A stretch of DNA of 64,000 nucleotides from Actinacidiphila acidipaludis (GCF_019890725.1 NZ_JAINZZ010000004.1:62001-126000), one strand, 5' to 3'. Shown: positions 24,756 through 33,894, counted from the first letter of the stretch. Program-made: numbers and translations. The notes: generated by a model from the sequence alone, not told the origin.

Positions 24756-24770
24756 GAAGGGGTATCCGCG

Positions 24771-25553
24771 ATGGCCGACAGCGTTCTGTACGAGGTGGAC
24801 GGCGGACTCGCCACCGTCACCTTCAACCGTCCCGAGGCGATGAACGCGCTCGACACGGCGACCAAGGACGCGCTGCGCGACGCCCTTCAGGAGGCGGGCG
24901 CCGATCCCGCCGTACGGGCCGTGCTGCTCACCGGCACCGGCCGGGCCTTCTGCGTCGGCCAGGACCTGAAGGAGCACGTCGCCGTGCTGGAGGCGGGCGG
25001 GGGCATGACCACCGTCGCCGAGCACTACAACCCCATCGCCACCGCCATCGCGACCATGCCCAAGCCGGTGGTCGCCGGGGTGAACGGGGTCGCGGCCGGC
25101 GCCGGGGCGGGCTTCGCGTTCGCCGCGGACTACCGCGTGGCGGCCGACAGCGCCTCCTTCACCACCGCCTTCGTGGGCGTGGGGCTCTCCGCCGACTCCG
25201 GGATGTCCTGGACGCTGCAGCGGCTCGTGGGCTACGGCCGGGCCGCCGAGCTGCTGCTCTTCCCCCGCCCGGTGCGGGCCGCGGAGGCACTGGAGCTGGG
25301 CCTGGTGCACCGGGTGGTGCCCGCGGCCGACCTGGCCGCCGAGGCCCTGTCGGTGGCCCGGCAGCTCGCCGAGGGCCCGACGGTCGCCTACGCCGGGATC
25401 AAGGAGGCGCTGGCCTTCGGGTCGGCGAACGGGCTGGTCGACACCCTCGCCCGCGAGGACGTGCTGCAGACCCGGTCCGGCGCCTCCGCCGACCACCGCG
25501 CCGCGGTCGCCGCGTTCCTGCGCAAGGAGGCCCCGGTCTACGCGGGCCGCTGA
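24771..25553 (+). CDS. enoyl-CoA hydratase/isomerase family protein
   Basis: 260 aa of the crotonase superfamily: TFNRPEAMNALD, GRAFCVGQDLKE near residue 60 (first oxyanion-hole strand), and VVAGVNGVAAGAGAGFAFAADYRVA near 100 (second). The active-site acid position at about 130-140 reads VGVGLSADSGMSW, closer to isomerase or phenylacetate-type PaaG/PaaB members than to classical hydratases, so the exact reaction is open. GAAGGGG supports ATG 24771. It is monocistronic and convergent with tag. Confidence 0.85.
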   Translation: MADSVLYEVDGGLATVTFNRPEAMNALDTATKDALRDALQEAGADPAVRAVLLTGTGRAFCVGQDLKEHVAVLEAGGGMTTVAEHYNPIATAIATMPKPVVAGVNGVAAGAGAGFAFAADYRVAADSASFTTAFVGVGLSADSGMSWTLQRLVGYGRAAELLLFPRPVRAAEALELGLVHRVVPAADLAAEALSVARQLAEGPTVAYAGIKEALAFGSANGLVDTLAREDVLQTRSGASADHRAAVAAFLRKEAPVYAGR

Positions 25554-25652
25554 GCCCGGTGGGCCGGGCCCCGCAGGGCCCGGTCCGCCCGGCACGCGCC
25601 GCCCGGGTCCGCCCGGTCCGCCCGCCCCGCACGTCCGGGGCCGGGCGGGCCG

Positions 25653-26249
25653 TCAGCGGGCGAAGCAGCCTTCCAGGTGGTCGTTGACCAGGCCGCACGC
25701 CTGCATCAGCGCATAGGCGGTGGTGGGGCCGACAAAACGGAAGCCGCGCTTCTTGAGGTCCTTGGACAGCGCCAGCGACTCCGGGGTGGACGCCGGGACG
25801 TCCGCGGTGGTGCGCGGCGCCGGCCGGGCCGCGGGATCTGGGGCGTACGACCACACCAGCGCGTCCAGGCCGCCGTCGTAGGTCGTCCGGACCTGCTGCG
25901 CGGCGGCGGCGTTCGCGATGGCCGCGTCGATCTTGGCCCGGTTCCTGATGATGCCGGGGTCGCCCAGCAGCCGTTCCCGGTCGGCGTCGGTGAACGCGGC
26001 GACCTCGTCGATCACGAAGTGGCGGAAGGCGGCCCGGAAGGTCTCACGGCGCCGCAGGATGGTGATCCAGGACAGCCCGGACTGGAACGCCTCCAGGCAG
26101 ATCCGCTCGAACAGCGCGTCGTCGCCGTGGACCGCCCGGCCCCACTCGGTGTCGTGGTACTCGACGTAGTCCGGGGTGGACACCCCCCAGGGGCAGCGGG
26201 CGCGGCCGTCCTCGCCGGTCCGGGGGCCGGTGGCGGACGGCTCACTCAT
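25653..26249 (-). CDS. tag: DNA-3-methyladenine glycosylase I
   Basis: 198 aa. Tag signatures include RCPWG and YHDTEWG near residues 18-37, GLSWITILRRRETFRAAF near 65, and a C-terminal DHLEGC. The Cys/His residues in CPWG, YHD, DHLEGC form the structural zinc site known for this family. It removes 3-methyladenine from alkylated DNA. The start overlaps the stop of the DivIVA-like gene by 8 nt, so the two form an operon. Equivalent to TagA (Rv1210). Confidence 0.92.
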   Translation of the reverse strand: MSEPSATGPRTGEDGRARCPWGVSTPDYVEYHDTEWGRAVHGDDALFERICLEAFQSGLSWITILRRRETFRAAFRHFVIDEVAAFTDADRERLLGDPGIIRNRAKIDAAIANAAAAQQVRTTYDGGLDALVWSYAPDPAARPAPRTTADVPASTPESLALSKDLKKRGFRFVGPTTAYALMQACGLVNDHLEGCFAR

Positions 26250-26709
26250 GGGCGGGGCCCTCGGTGCCGGGCGGCAGATCCTGGTGCTCGTGCGGCGCCT
26301 GCGCGACGCCGTCGGACGCGTTGTAGGACGCACTGTGCGACGCGCTGTGGGACGAACTGTGGGACGCGCCGTGCGCGGCCCGTGCCCCGGCCAGGGACGA
26401 CTCCAGCTCGGCGATGCGGGCGTCCCGCTCGGCCAGCTCGGCGCCGAGCCGGTCGAGCACCTCGTCGACGTCGATCATGCGGTAGCCGCGCACCGCGACG
26501 GGCAGCCGGACCGCGTCGATGTCGGACCGTACCAGCGGGCGGTCAGGGGGGAGCCGGTCGTCGAGCCGTTCGGGTTCGGAGTCCTTGAGCGCGCCGCCGT
26601 CGCCCAGGACGGCCATGGCCACCGCGGCCACCACCGCGACGAGCGCGATGAGCATGAACCACAACAAGTCGATCTCCCCGGGTCCGGCCGGCGACGGCAG
26701 GTCCAACAT
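26242..26709 (-). CDS. DivIVA-domain membrane protein (Rv1209-like)
   Basis: 155 aa. One N-terminal span (IDLLWFMLIALVAVVAAVAMAVL, about residues 13-35) is followed by the short DivIVA-like motif RLPVAVRGYRMIDVDEVLDRL near 68-88, a coiled coil, and a Ser/His-rich repeat (SHSASHSAS). The motif is shared with DivIVA/Wag31 polar-growth proteins. ATG 26709 is used, but no ribosome-binding site is visible and GTG 26718 is an alternative. It is upstream of tag and divergent from folP with only 50 bp between. Confidence 0.75.
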   Translation of the reverse strand: MLDLPSPAGPGEIDLLWFMLIALVAVVAAVAMAVLGDGGALKDSEPERLDDRLPPDRPLVRSDIDAVRLPVAVRGYRMIDVDEVLDRLGAELAERDARIAELESSLAGARAAHGASHSSSHSASHSASYNASDGVAQAPHEHQDLPPGTEGPAHE

Positions 26710-26713
26710 GTCA

Positions 26714-26727
26714 GGCACGATCGTGCC
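26714..26727. promoter_or_regulatory. 14-bp palindrome in the folP/DivIVA-like divergent spacer
   Basis: GGCACGATCGTGCC is perfectly symmetrical, with a partial ACGATCG copy right after it. The spacer is only 50 bp, so a bound protein would affect both genes. Confidence 0.45.
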
Positions 26728-26759
26728 ACGATCGCATGAGTCTGAGATGAGGAGCGGCA

Positions 26760-27623
26760 GTGGCACTTCGGCTGGGCACCCGGGAATTCGCCGAACGGGA
26801 GCCGGTGATCATGGCGATCGTGAACCGCACCCCCGACTCGTTCTACGACCAGGGGGCCACGTTCACCGACGAGCCCGCGCTGGAACGGGTCGCGGTGGCC
26901 GTCGCGGAGGGCGCGGCGATCATCGACATCGGCGGGGTGAAGGCCGGGCCGGGCGAGGAGGTCTCCGCGCAGGAGGAGATCCGCCGCACGGTGGCGTTCG
27001 TGGCGGAGGTCCGGCGCCGGCACCCGGACGTGGTGATCAGCGTGGACACCTGGCGGCACGAGGTCGGCGAGGCGGTCTGCGAGGCCGGCGCGGACCTGCT
27101 GAACGACGCCTGGGGCGGGGTCGACCCGCGGCTGGCGGAGGTCGCCGCGCGCCACGGCGCCGGCCTGGTGTGCACCCACGCCGGGGGCGCCGAGCCGCGC
27201 ACCCGGCCGCACCGTGTGGGGTACGACGACGTGATGGCGGACATCCTCGACGTCACGCTCGGGCTGGCCGAGCGGGCGCTGGAGCTGGGCGTGCGGCGCG
27301 ACGGCATCCTCATCGACCCGGGCCACGACTTCGGCAAGAACACCCGGCACTCGCTGGAGGCGACGCGCCGGCTGCCGGAGATGACCGCGACCGGCTGGCC
27401 GGTGCTGGTCTCGCTGTCCAACAAGGACTTCGTCGGCGAGACGCTCGACCGTCCGGTCAAGGAGCGGCTGATCGGCACGCTGGCGACGACGGCGGTCTCC
27501 GCGTGGCTGGGCGCCCAGGTCTACCGGGTGCACGAGGTGGCCGAGACCCGCCAGGTGCTCGACATGGTGGCCTCGATCGCCGGGCACCGCCCGCCCGCGG
27601 TCGCCCGGCGCGGCCTGGCCTGA
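26760..27623 (+). CDS. folP: dihydropteroate synthase (FolP-like)
   Basis: 287 aa in the DHPS TIM-barrel fold: VIMAIVNRTPDSFYDQGATF (residues 16-35), IIDIGGVKAGPGEEVS near 60, ISVDTWRHEVGEAVCEAGADLLND near 95-118 and ILIDPGHDFGKN near 181. It would join p-aminobenzoate to the pterin pyrophosphate in folate synthesis. The pattern GGVKAGPG instead of GGESTRPG is that of the actinobacterial FolP2 branch (Rv1207), whose DHPS activity is doubtful. GAGGAG precedes the GTG start. Confidence 0.82.
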   Translation: MALRLGTREFAEREPVIMAIVNRTPDSFYDQGATFTDEPALERVAVAVAEGAAIIDIGGVKAGPGEEVSAQEEIRRTVAFVAEVRRRHPDVVISVDTWRHEVGEAVCEAGADLLNDAWGGVDPRLAEVAARHGAGLVCTHAGGAEPRTRPHRVGYDDVMADILDVTLGLAERALELGVRRDGILIDPGHDFGKNTRHSLEATRRLPEMTATGWPVLVSLSNKDFVGETLDRPVKERLIGTLATTAVSAWLGAQVYRVHEVAETRQVLDMVASIAGHRPPAVARRGLA

Positions 27624-27632
27624 CACCGGCTC

Positions 27633-27659
27633 CGGGGCGGGGGCCGGACCCCCGCCCCG
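27633..27659. terminator. GC hairpin between convergent folP and LOG genes
   Basis: CGGGGCGGGGG (27633-27643) and its complement (27649-27659) with a 5-nt loop, 10 nt after the folP stop, followed by four CCCGC units. Confidence 0.65.
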
Positions 27660-27677
27660 CCCCGCCCCGCCCCGGGC

Positions 27678-28568
27678 CTAGGCGGACTCCTTGGTGACGC
27701 GCTCGACCGCGTCGTCGACGTCGTCGGTGACGTGGAAGAGCTCCAGGTCCGCCGCGGACGCCTTCCCCTCGGCGACGAGGGTCTTCCTGATCCAGGTGGC
27801 CAGGCCGCCCCAGTAGTCGCTGCCGAACAGCACGATCGGGAATCGGGTGACCTTCTTGGTCTGCACGAGCGTGAGCGCCTCGAACAGCTCGTCCAGGGTG
27901 CCGAAGCCGCCGGGCAGCACCACGAACCCGCGGGCGTACTTCACGAACATCGTCTTGCGGACGAAGAAGTAGCGGAAGTTCACGCCGATGTCGACGTAGG
28001 GGTTGAGCCCCTGCTCGAAGGGCAGCTCGATGCCGAGCCCGACGGAGACACCGCCGGCCTCCAGGGCGCCCTTGTTCGCCGCCTCCATGGCGCCGGGGCC
28101 GCCGCCGGTGATCACGGCCAGGCCCGCCTCGGCGAGGGCGCGGCCGATACGGACCCCGGAGTCGTACTCACGGGAGTCGACGGGGGTGCGGGCGGACCCG
28201 AAGACGCTGACCGCCGGGCCCAGCTCGGCGAGCGCCCCGAAGCCCTCGACGAACTCGGACTGGATCCGCAGCACGCGCCAGGGGTCGCTGTGCACCCAGT
28301 CCGTGGACTCCCGGCTGTCCAGCAGCCGCTGGTCGGTGGTGCCCGACTGCACCTGCCCGCGTCGCCTGATCACCGGGCCGGTGTGCCGCTCGGGCCACCC
28401 CCGCCCCTCGGAGAGGGACTCCGCCGCCGCATAGGCGGCCGCGGCCTCCTCCTGCCAGTCGGCGCCCTGGCCGATCATGGCGTCCGGGCTGTCCACGCCG
28501 TCACTGCTGGCACTGCCGTCACTGCCGTCCCTGGCGTCCGTGTCGTCGGGACCCTTCGCATCAGTCAT
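27678..28568 (-). CDS. LOG-family protein, cytokinin-type phosphoribohydrolase
   Basis: 296 aa. An acidic disordered N-terminus of about 90 residues precedes the Rossmann core with the LOG signatures GGGPGAMEAANKGA (near residue 155) and PGGFGTLDELFEAL (near 227). LOG enzymes cleave nucleotide 5'-monophosphates of the cytokinin type at the N-glycosidic bond; Rv1205 is the mycobacterial counterpart and has this activity. TACGCT ends 6 nt before the ATG, again a leaderless layout. Confidence 0.88.
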   Translation of the reverse strand: MTDAKGPDDTDARDGSDGSASSDGVDSPDAMIGQGADWQEEAAAAYAAAESLSEGRGWPERHTGPVIRRRGQVQSGTTDQRLLDSRESTDWVHSDPWRVLRIQSEFVEGFGALAELGPAVSVFGSARTPVDSREYDSGVRIGRALAEAGLAVITGGGPGAMEAANKGALEAGGVSVGLGIELPFEQGLNPYVDIGVNFRYFFVRKTMFVKYARGFVVLPGGFGTLDELFEALTLVQTKKVTRFPIVLFGSDYWGGLATWIRKTLVAEGKASAADLELFHVTDDVDDAVERVTKESA

Positions 28569-28584
28569 ACCGGCAGCGTACGCA

Positions 28585-29661
28585 TCAGGGTGCCGCGGAC
28601 GGGGCCAACGGGACGGCGCGCGGCGCCTCGATCCGCCCGCTGACCCAGGTGAAGGCGTCGGGGAACATCCGTCCCCAGGTCTTCCAGTTGTGCCCGCCGT
28701 TGGCGACCCGCATGGTCGTCACGGTCGCGGGCGGCCGCACGGCGGCGCAGATCTCGTCGGCGAACTTCGGCGGGCTCTCCGGGTCCTGCAGGCTGGACTC
28801 CACCAGGAGCTGGACGTCGGGGCGGCTGGTGCGGGCGAGCTGCAGCGGGTTGCGGACGCCCTGGGCGGGGTCGTCGGGCGCCAGGGCGGCGCCGGCGGCG
28901 AAGGTCTCGGGGTGTTCCAGGGCCAGGCGGGCGGCGCAGTAGCCGCCGGTGGATATGCCCATCACCGCCCAGCCGCGGGGGGCGGGCAGGGTGCGGAAGT
29001 TGTGGTTGATCGTCCGGACGACGTCCTTGGTGAGCCAGGTGGCGACCCGACTCTTCCCGGGCACGTCCGCACACCCGGTGTTGACCCGGTCCGGGGTGAT
29101 GGTCGGCAGGACGAGGATCGCGGGTTCGGCGCGGCCCGCGGTGATCTGCTCCTGCATGATCTGGCCCAGCCGCATGCCGCGCAGGAAGCTGTGCGGCGTG
29201 CCGGGTATGCCGTGCAGGACCTCGATCACCGGGAAGCGGGTGTGCGCGAACTCCTTCTTGCCGTACTGCGGCGGCAGCCACACGATGACGTCGCCCTTGG
29301 TGCCGGAGGCCCAGCCGCGGACCGTGGCGCGTTCGAAGCCCTGCGAGTAGGGGGTGAACTTCACCGCGTAGTCGGGCACCGCGGGGACGGGGCCGCCCGA
29401 GGGGGAGGCGGTCGGGCGCCCGCCGCTGTTGGCGTTGCCGAGCAGGTCGTCCCAGGAGGCGTAGAAGCCGTACTGGTTGTTGATGGCCACCATCACCACG
29501 AACACCGCGGTGACCTGGCAGAGGACGATCATCCCGATCCGGCTGACGAACCGCAGCGCGCGCGGACCCCGGACCCGCGGCCACAGTGTCAGTGCCGCCG
29601 CCACCGCCCCTATGGTGACGGCGATCAGCAGGATTGCGAACCACATGCTGGTCAGTCCCAC
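28585..29661 (-). CDS. membrane-anchored esterase-D/mycolyltransferase-like protein
   Basis: 358 aa from GTG. Two N-terminal spans (residues 5-27 and 40-61) precede an extracytoplasmic alpha/beta-hydrolase domain: HGIPGTPHSF near 150, the nucleophile in GWAVMGISTGGYCAARLALEHPETF near 233, and the base in VANGGHNWKTW near 333. This is the fold of antigen 85 and esterase D; in a mycolate-free organism it is probably an acyl esterase at the cell surface. Only 16 bp separate it from the LOG start. Confidence 0.82.
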   Translation of the reverse strand: MGLTSMWFAILLIAVTIGAVAAALTLWPRVRGPRALRFVSRIGMIVLCQVTAVFVVMVAINNQYGFYASWDDLLGNANSGGRPTASPSGGPVPAVPDYAVKFTPYSQGFERATVRGWASGTKGDVIVWLPPQYGKKEFAHTRFPVIEVLHGIPGTPHSFLRGMRLGQIMQEQITAGRAEPAILVLPTITPDRVNTGCADVPGKSRVATWLTKDVVRTINHNFRTLPAPRGWAVMGISTGGYCAARLALEHPETFAAGAALAPDDPAQGVRNPLQLARTSRPDVQLLVESSLQDPESPPKFADEICAAVRPPATVTTMRVANGGHNWKTWGRMFPDAFTWVSGRIEAPRAVPLAPSAAP

Positions 29662-29764
29662 GACGCGCCTACTTCCCCCCTGTCGGCCGGACGTACCGGT
29701 TCACACCATGCCGGGAAGAAAGACCTGTGCGCACCCCAGTTCGGTTGCCCGGGCGCTCACGGCC

Positions 29765-30832
29765 TCATGTGGTGAGCCAGGCGCGCAGCTTCCGCTCCGC
29801 GTCCAGGACCGCTGCCACCGCGACGTTCTCCTCACGGGTGTGGGCGAGCGTGGGATCGCCCGGACCGTAGTTCACGGCGGGCACGCCGAGCGCCGAGAAA
29901 CGGGCGACGTCGGTCCAGGATTCCTTGGCCGCGGGGGGAGTTCCGATGGCCGCGACGAAGGCGGCGGCGGCCGGATGGGACAGTCCGGGGAGCGCCCCGG
30001 GAGCGCTGTCGGTGAGGACGACCTCGAACCCGTCGAAGATCTCCTCGACCCGCGCGAGGGCCTGCGCCTCGCTCTGGTCGGGCGAGAAACGGTAGTTGAC
30101 GGTGACCGCGCACGTGTCCGGGATCACATTCCCGGCGTGCCCGCCCTCGATCATCACGGCGTTGAGGCCCTCGGGGTAGACCAGGCCGTCGATCTCCACC
30201 CGGCGCGGCCGATACGCGGCGAGCCGGGCCAGGATCGGCGCGGCCTTGTGGATGGCGTTGTCGCCGAGCCAGCTCCGGGCGGAGTGGGCGCGGCGGCCGC
30301 TGGTCTGCACCCGCACCCGCAGCGTGCCCTGGCAGCCGCCGTCCACCCGGCCGCCGGTGGGCTCCAGCAGCACCGCGAAGTCACCGGCCAGCCACTCCGG
30401 GTGATGCGCCACGAGCCGCCCCAGGCCGTTGAACTCGGCGGCGATCTCCTCGGCGTCGTAGAAGACGTAGGTCAGGTCGCGGTTGGGCGCGGCGAGGTCC
30501 GCGGCGAGCTTGAGCTGCACCGCGACGCCGGCCTTCATGTCCGAGGTGCCGCACCCCCAGAGCAGACCGCCGTCGTCCAGCCGGGACGGCAGGTTGTCCG
30601 CGATGGGGACGGTGTCCAGGTGCCCGGCCAGGATGACGCGTTCGGCCCGGCCCAGTTCGGTGCGGGCGACGACGGCGTCGCCGTCGCGGTCCACCCGCAG
30701 GTGCGGGATCGCGCGCAGCGCGCTCTCCACGAGATCGGCGAGCGGCTTCTCCTCGCGGCTCACCGAGGGGATGTCCACGAGGGCCGCGGTGAGCGCGGCC
30801 GCGTCCAGGCCCAGATCCAGTCCACTACCCAT
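29765..30832 (-). CDS. dapE: succinyl-diaminopimelate desuccinylase
   Basis: 355 aa of the M20 family. Metal ligands are in AGHLDTVP (near residue 70), [10 protein letters not shown] (near 96) and [12 protein letters not shown] (near 125), and a dimerisation domain occupies about 175-280. It releases L,L-diaminopimelate from its N-succinyl derivative in lysine and peptidoglycan synthesis; dapC lies 2 kb away. TAAGGT ends 6 nt before the ATG with no ribosome-binding site, mirrored by the divergent gene at 30921. Confidence 0.92.
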   Translation of the reverse strand: MGSGLDLGLDAAALTAALVDIPSVSREEKPLADLVESALRAIPHLRVDRDGDAVVARTELGRAERVILAGHLDTVPIADNLPSRLDDGGLLWGCGTSDMKAGVAVQLKLAADLAAPNRDLTYVFYDAEEIAAEFNGLGRLVAHHPEWLAGDFAVLLEPTGGRVDGGCQGTLRVRVQTSGRRAHSARSWLGDNAIHKAAPILARLAAYRPRRVEIDGLVYPEGLNAVMIEGGHAGNVIPDTCAVTVNYRFSPDQSEAQALARVEEIFDGFEVVLTDSAPGALPGLSHPAAAAFVAAIGTPPAAKESWTDVARFSALGVPAVNYGPGDPTLAHTREENVAVAAVLDAERKLRAWLTT

Positions 30833-30920
30833 GCCCCGACCTTATGCGCCCGGGCCCGGTGCGGGGACAGGGACACCGCGGTGGGGAGTTGACGGGCCGC
30901 CGCCCCTATAAGGTCGCCCC

Positions 30921-31874
30921 GTGCCACGCTCATCCAGCCCGCCCGGCAAGGGAAGGAGCGGCTGCGGACTGAAGTTCGCCGCCGGTCTCGTCGTGCTGCT
31001 CGGGATCGGCATCTTCCTTGCCCAGCACTTCGGCGGCAAGGGTCTCCAGCCCGCCGAGTGCACGGTTCGGGCGGCCGGCGCCGTGCTCCGGCTGACCCCG
31101 GAGCAGGCGGCGAACGCCGCGACGATCGCCGCCGTCGCGACGTCGCGCGGACTGCCCGAACGGGCGGTGGCGATAGCCCTGGCCACGTCCCTGCAGGAGT
31201 CCCGGCTGGAGAACATCGACCACGGCGACCGGGACTCGCTCGGCCTGTTTCAGCAGCGCCCCTCGCAGGGCTGGGGCACCGCGCGGCAGATCATGGACCC
31301 GGTGTACGCGTCCAACGCGTTCTTCAGCAGCCTGGTGAAGATCCGCGGCTACGCCCAGCTGCCGCTGACGGTGGCCGCCCAGCGCGTGCAGAGGAGCGGC
31401 TACCCGGAGGCGTACGCCCAGCACGAGGCGGACGCGACGACGCTGTCCGCCGCGCTCTCCGGCCGCGACGCGGACGCGCTGAGCTGCACCACCGGCGGCA
31501 GCCGCGCGGACAGCGCGGGCGGCGGACCGGGCGACACCGCGGCGGTGACGGCGCTGCTCAAGCGGGAGTTCGGCAAGCAGGCCCGGCCGCGCACCGACGC
31601 CCTCCCGCGGACCGTCGCGGTCCCGCCCACGCCGGGCGGCGCCGCGGCGAAGAGCGAAGGCGGCCGCCGGGGCTGGGAGTTGGCGCAGTGGGCGGTGGCG
31701 CACGCCCCCGAACTGAAGGTCGAGCAGGTCGCGTTCGGCACCATGCGCTGGCAGGCGGCGAAGTCCGGCGAGGGATGGCAGAAGCAGAAGCCGGTGAGCG
31801 CGGCGAGGGCCGGGGCGGACGCCTCGGCCGGCACCCCGGCGGACGGCCTGGTCCGGATCACCGTCGCGGGCTGA
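30921..31874 (+). CDS. membrane-anchored lytic transglycosylase-like protein
   Basis: 317 aa from GTG. A single N-terminal span (KFAAGLVVLLGIGIFLAQHF, residues 15-34) precedes a lysozyme-like domain: AIALATSLQESRLENIDHGDRDSLGLFQQRPSQGWGTARQIMDP, with a candidate catalytic Glu in LQESRL and the GLFQQRPSQGWG motif. Homologues are sometimes mislabelled heavy-metal transporters. It probably acts on peptidoglycan. The C-terminal 120 residues form a separate small domain (GWELAQWAVAHAPELKVEQVAFGTMRW). TAAGGT ends 6 nt before the GTG. Confidence 0.78.
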   Translation: MPRSSSPPGKGRSGCGLKFAAGLVVLLGIGIFLAQHFGGKGLQPAECTVRAAGAVLRLTPEQAANAATIAAVATSRGLPERAVAIALATSLQESRLENIDHGDRDSLGLFQQRPSQGWGTARQIMDPVYASNAFFSSLVKIRGYAQLPLTVAAQRVQRSGYPEAYAQHEADATTLSAALSGRDADALSCTTGGSRADSAGGGPGDTAAVTALLKREFGKQARPRTDALPRTVAVPPTPGGAAAKSEGGRRGWELAQWAVAHAPELKVEQVAFGTMRWQAAKSGEGWQKQKPVSAARAGADASAGTPADGLVRITVAG

Positions 31875-31930
31875 GTCCCGCGGCTTCGATGCGGCTTCCT
31901 CGGGGCTCCCGTGCGGCTTCCGCGCGGCGC

Positions 31931-31970
31931 CCGTGGGTCGTGCGTGCGGTCCCGCGGGCAAGACCCACGG
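31931..31970 (+). terminator. hairpin after the transglycosylase-like gene
   Basis: CCGTGGGTC (31931-31939) pairs with GACCCACGG (31962-31970). The surrounding 31890-31995 is built of imperfect direct repeats (for example TGCGTGCGGTCCCGCGGG and TGCGTGCCGTCCCGCGGG). The rest of this 281-bp gap shows no gene. Confidence 0.4.
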
Positions 31971-32155
31971 GTCCTGCGTGCCGTCCCGCGGGCCGGATCC
32001 GGGCGCGGCGTCATACCGCCTGCCGCGCATTCACCCGGAAGAGCCCCATTCGCCGTCTGTCACTCGAACGGCCGCAACCTTCCGGCGTTTCGAGCGGTAG
32101 TCACGGCGACCCCACGGGGTCCGGTACCCCTTCCGAACACCGCACAAGGAGCATC

Positions 32156-32638
32156 ATGTCCCTCCCTCTGCCACGCCGGATCGCCCGGGCCGCTCTGCTG
32201 CTCGGCGCGGCAGCCGCACCCCTGGTGGGTGCCGGTGCCGCGCACGCCGCCGCCCTGCCGCAGCCGAACCTGGGCGGGCTGAGCACCCTGGACGGCCCGG
32301 CGCTCGGGGACACCGTCGACAGCGCCTCGCACCAGACCACGGTGCTGGCCGCGGAGGCCGGGACGGACGCGATGAAGGCCACCCTCCCGACCACCGACCA
32401 CCTCGTCGGCACCACCGCCAGGACCGCCGTCCCGACCGCCCAGCAGGCCGTTCGGCGGGCGGCGGGGAACGCGACGGAGGCGGCCGGCCGGATGGCCGGC
32501 GGGTCCGCCGAGTCGGCGGCCGGCGCCCTGCCGTCCGACGCGCTGCTCCCGGCCGGCGGGCTGAGCGCGCTGCTGCCCGACACCGGTGCGCTGCCCACCA
32601 CCGACCACCTGCCGATGCAGGGCCTGCCGGTGGTCTGA
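32156..32638 (+). CDS. small secreted protein
   Basis: 160 aa. A Sec signal peptide (RRIARAALLLGAAAAPLVGAG) ends at a likely AHA-A cleavage site near residue 30. The mature part is Ala/Thr/Leu-rich with two copies of LPTTDHL (near 78 and 147) and no Cys. AAGGAG precedes the ATG by 4 nt. This type of short secreted protein is common in streptomycetes; its function is unknown to me. Confidence 0.75.
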   Translation: MSLPLPRRIARAALLLGAAAAPLVGAGAAHAAALPQPNLGGLSTLDGPALGDTVDSASHQTTVLAAEAGTDAMKATLPTTDHLVGTTARTAVPTAQQAVRRAAGNATEAAGRMAGGSAESAAGALPSDALLPAGGLSALLPDTGALPTTDHLPMQGLPVV

Positions 32639-32706
32639 GCGCGCGGCGCCGCGGGGCACCCCTGGCCTCGGCTCAGGGCGTGCCCCCGCTCAGGGCCCGC
32701 CTCCGC

Positions 32707-33807
32707 TCAGGCGCCCAGCCGCCGGACCGCGGCGGCCACGCGCTCGTCCGTCGCCGTGAAGGCGATGCGGACGAACCGGCTGCCCGCGGGGCCGTAGAAC
32801 TCGCCGGGGGCGACGAGGATGCCCTGCTTGGACAGGTCGCCGACGGTCTCCCAGCAGTCCTCGTCGCGGGTCGCCCACAGGTAGAGGCTGGCCTCGCTGT
32901 GCTCGATACGGAACCCGGCGGCCTCGAAGGCGGTCCGCAGCGCGCCGCGGCGGCGGGCGTACCGGTCCTTCTGCTCCACCGCGTGGGCGCGGTCGCCGAG
33001 CGCGGCGATCATCGCGGCCTGGACGGGCTGGGGCACGATCATGCCGGCGTGCTTGCGGACGCCGAGCAGTTCGGCGACCACCGCCGGGTCGCCGGCCAGG
33101 AACGCGCCGCGGTAGCCGGCGAAGTTCGAGCGCTTGGACAGCGAGTGGACAGCGATCAGCCCGTCGTGGCTGTCCCCGCAGACGTCGGGGTGCAGCACCG
33201 AGACGGGCTGCGCGCCCTCCCAGCTCAGCTCGATGTAGCACTCGTCGGAGACCACGAGGATGCCGTGCTCCCGGGCCCACGCGACGATCCGCCGCAGCTC
33301 GGCGGCGGGCAGCACGCGGCCGGTCGGATTGGACGGGCTGTTCAGCCACAGCACCCGGGTGCGCTCCGGGTCGAGGTCGGCGACCGGGTCGTCGTACGTC
33401 ACCGGTTCGGCGCGGGCGATCAGCGCGCCGATCTCGTAGGTCGGGTAGGCCAGTTGCGGGTACCCGAGCCGGTCGCCCTCCCCCAGGTCCAGGAGCGTGG
33501 GCAGCCAGGCGACCAGTTCCTTGGAGCCGATCAGCGGCAGCACGTGCCGCGGGTCCGCGCCGCTCACCCCGTGCCGGTCGCGCAGATAGGCGGCGATCGC
33601 CTCGCGCAGCTCGGGGGTGCCGTACGTCAGCGGGTAGCCGGGGCTGTCGGAGGCCGCGGCCAGCGCCTGGCGCACCACGTCCGGGACAGGGTCCACCGGC
33701 GTGCCCACGGACAGGTCGACCACGCCGTCGGCGTGCGCCGTCGCGGCGGCCTTGTACGGCTCCAGGCGGTCCCAGGGGAACACCGGAAGGCGGGCGGAGA
33801 TGCTCAC
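32707..33807 (-). CDS. dapC: succinyldiaminopimelate transaminase
   Basis: 366 aa, class I/II PLP aminotransferase. It shows DLSVGTPVDPVP near residue 31, YPLTYGTPELREAIAAYL near 57, NSPSNPTGRV near 155, and the PLP lysine in SLSKRSNFAGYRGAF near 222. The exact match to the actinobacterial DapC pattern, and the ferredoxin gene directly upstream (as Rv1178-Rv1177), support N-succinyl-LL-diaminopimelate aminotransferase over a generic enzyme. It supplies the substrate of DapE. Confidence 0.88.
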   Translation of the reverse strand: MSISARLPVFPWDRLEPYKAAATAHADGVVDLSVGTPVDPVPDVVRQALAAASDSPGYPLTYGTPELREAIAAYLRDRHGVSGADPRHVLPLIGSKELVAWLPTLLDLGEGDRLGYPQLAYPTYEIGALIARAEPVTYDDPVADLDPERTRVLWLNSPSNPTGRVLPAAELRRIVAWAREHGILVVSDECYIELSWEGAQPVSVLHPDVCGDSHDGLIAVHSLSKRSNFAGYRGAFLAGDPAVVAELLGVRKHAGMIVPQPVQAAMIAALGDRAHAVEQKDRYARRRGALRTAFEAAGFRIEHSEASLYLWATRDEDCWETVGDLSKQGILVAPGEFYGPAGSRFVRIAFTATDERVAAAVRRLGA

Positions 33808-33833
33808 GTGCTCACTCTCGCTTGGGGGAAGAA

Positions 33834-33874
33834 CGCCGGGCCCCGCACGGCGGTACGCCGTACGGGGCCCGGCG
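33834..33874 (-). terminator. terminator/attenuator between fdxA and dapC
   Basis: 19-nt arms (33834-33852 and 33856-33874) pair with one mismatch around a GTA loop. It lies 20 nt after the ferredoxin stop and 27 nt before the dapC start, so it could set lower dapC expression. Confidence 0.75.
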
Positions 33875-33894
33875 GAGTCAGCCGACGCAGGACG

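Larger units (their letters stand above)
24459..24770. other. divergent intergenic region
   Basis: 312 bp between DUF3117 (minus) and the enoyl-CoA hydratase (plus), less GC-rich than its surroundings. It holds the palindrome at 24649-24660 and a 9-bp tandem repeat at 24729-24755. I see no further gene. Confidence 0.6.
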
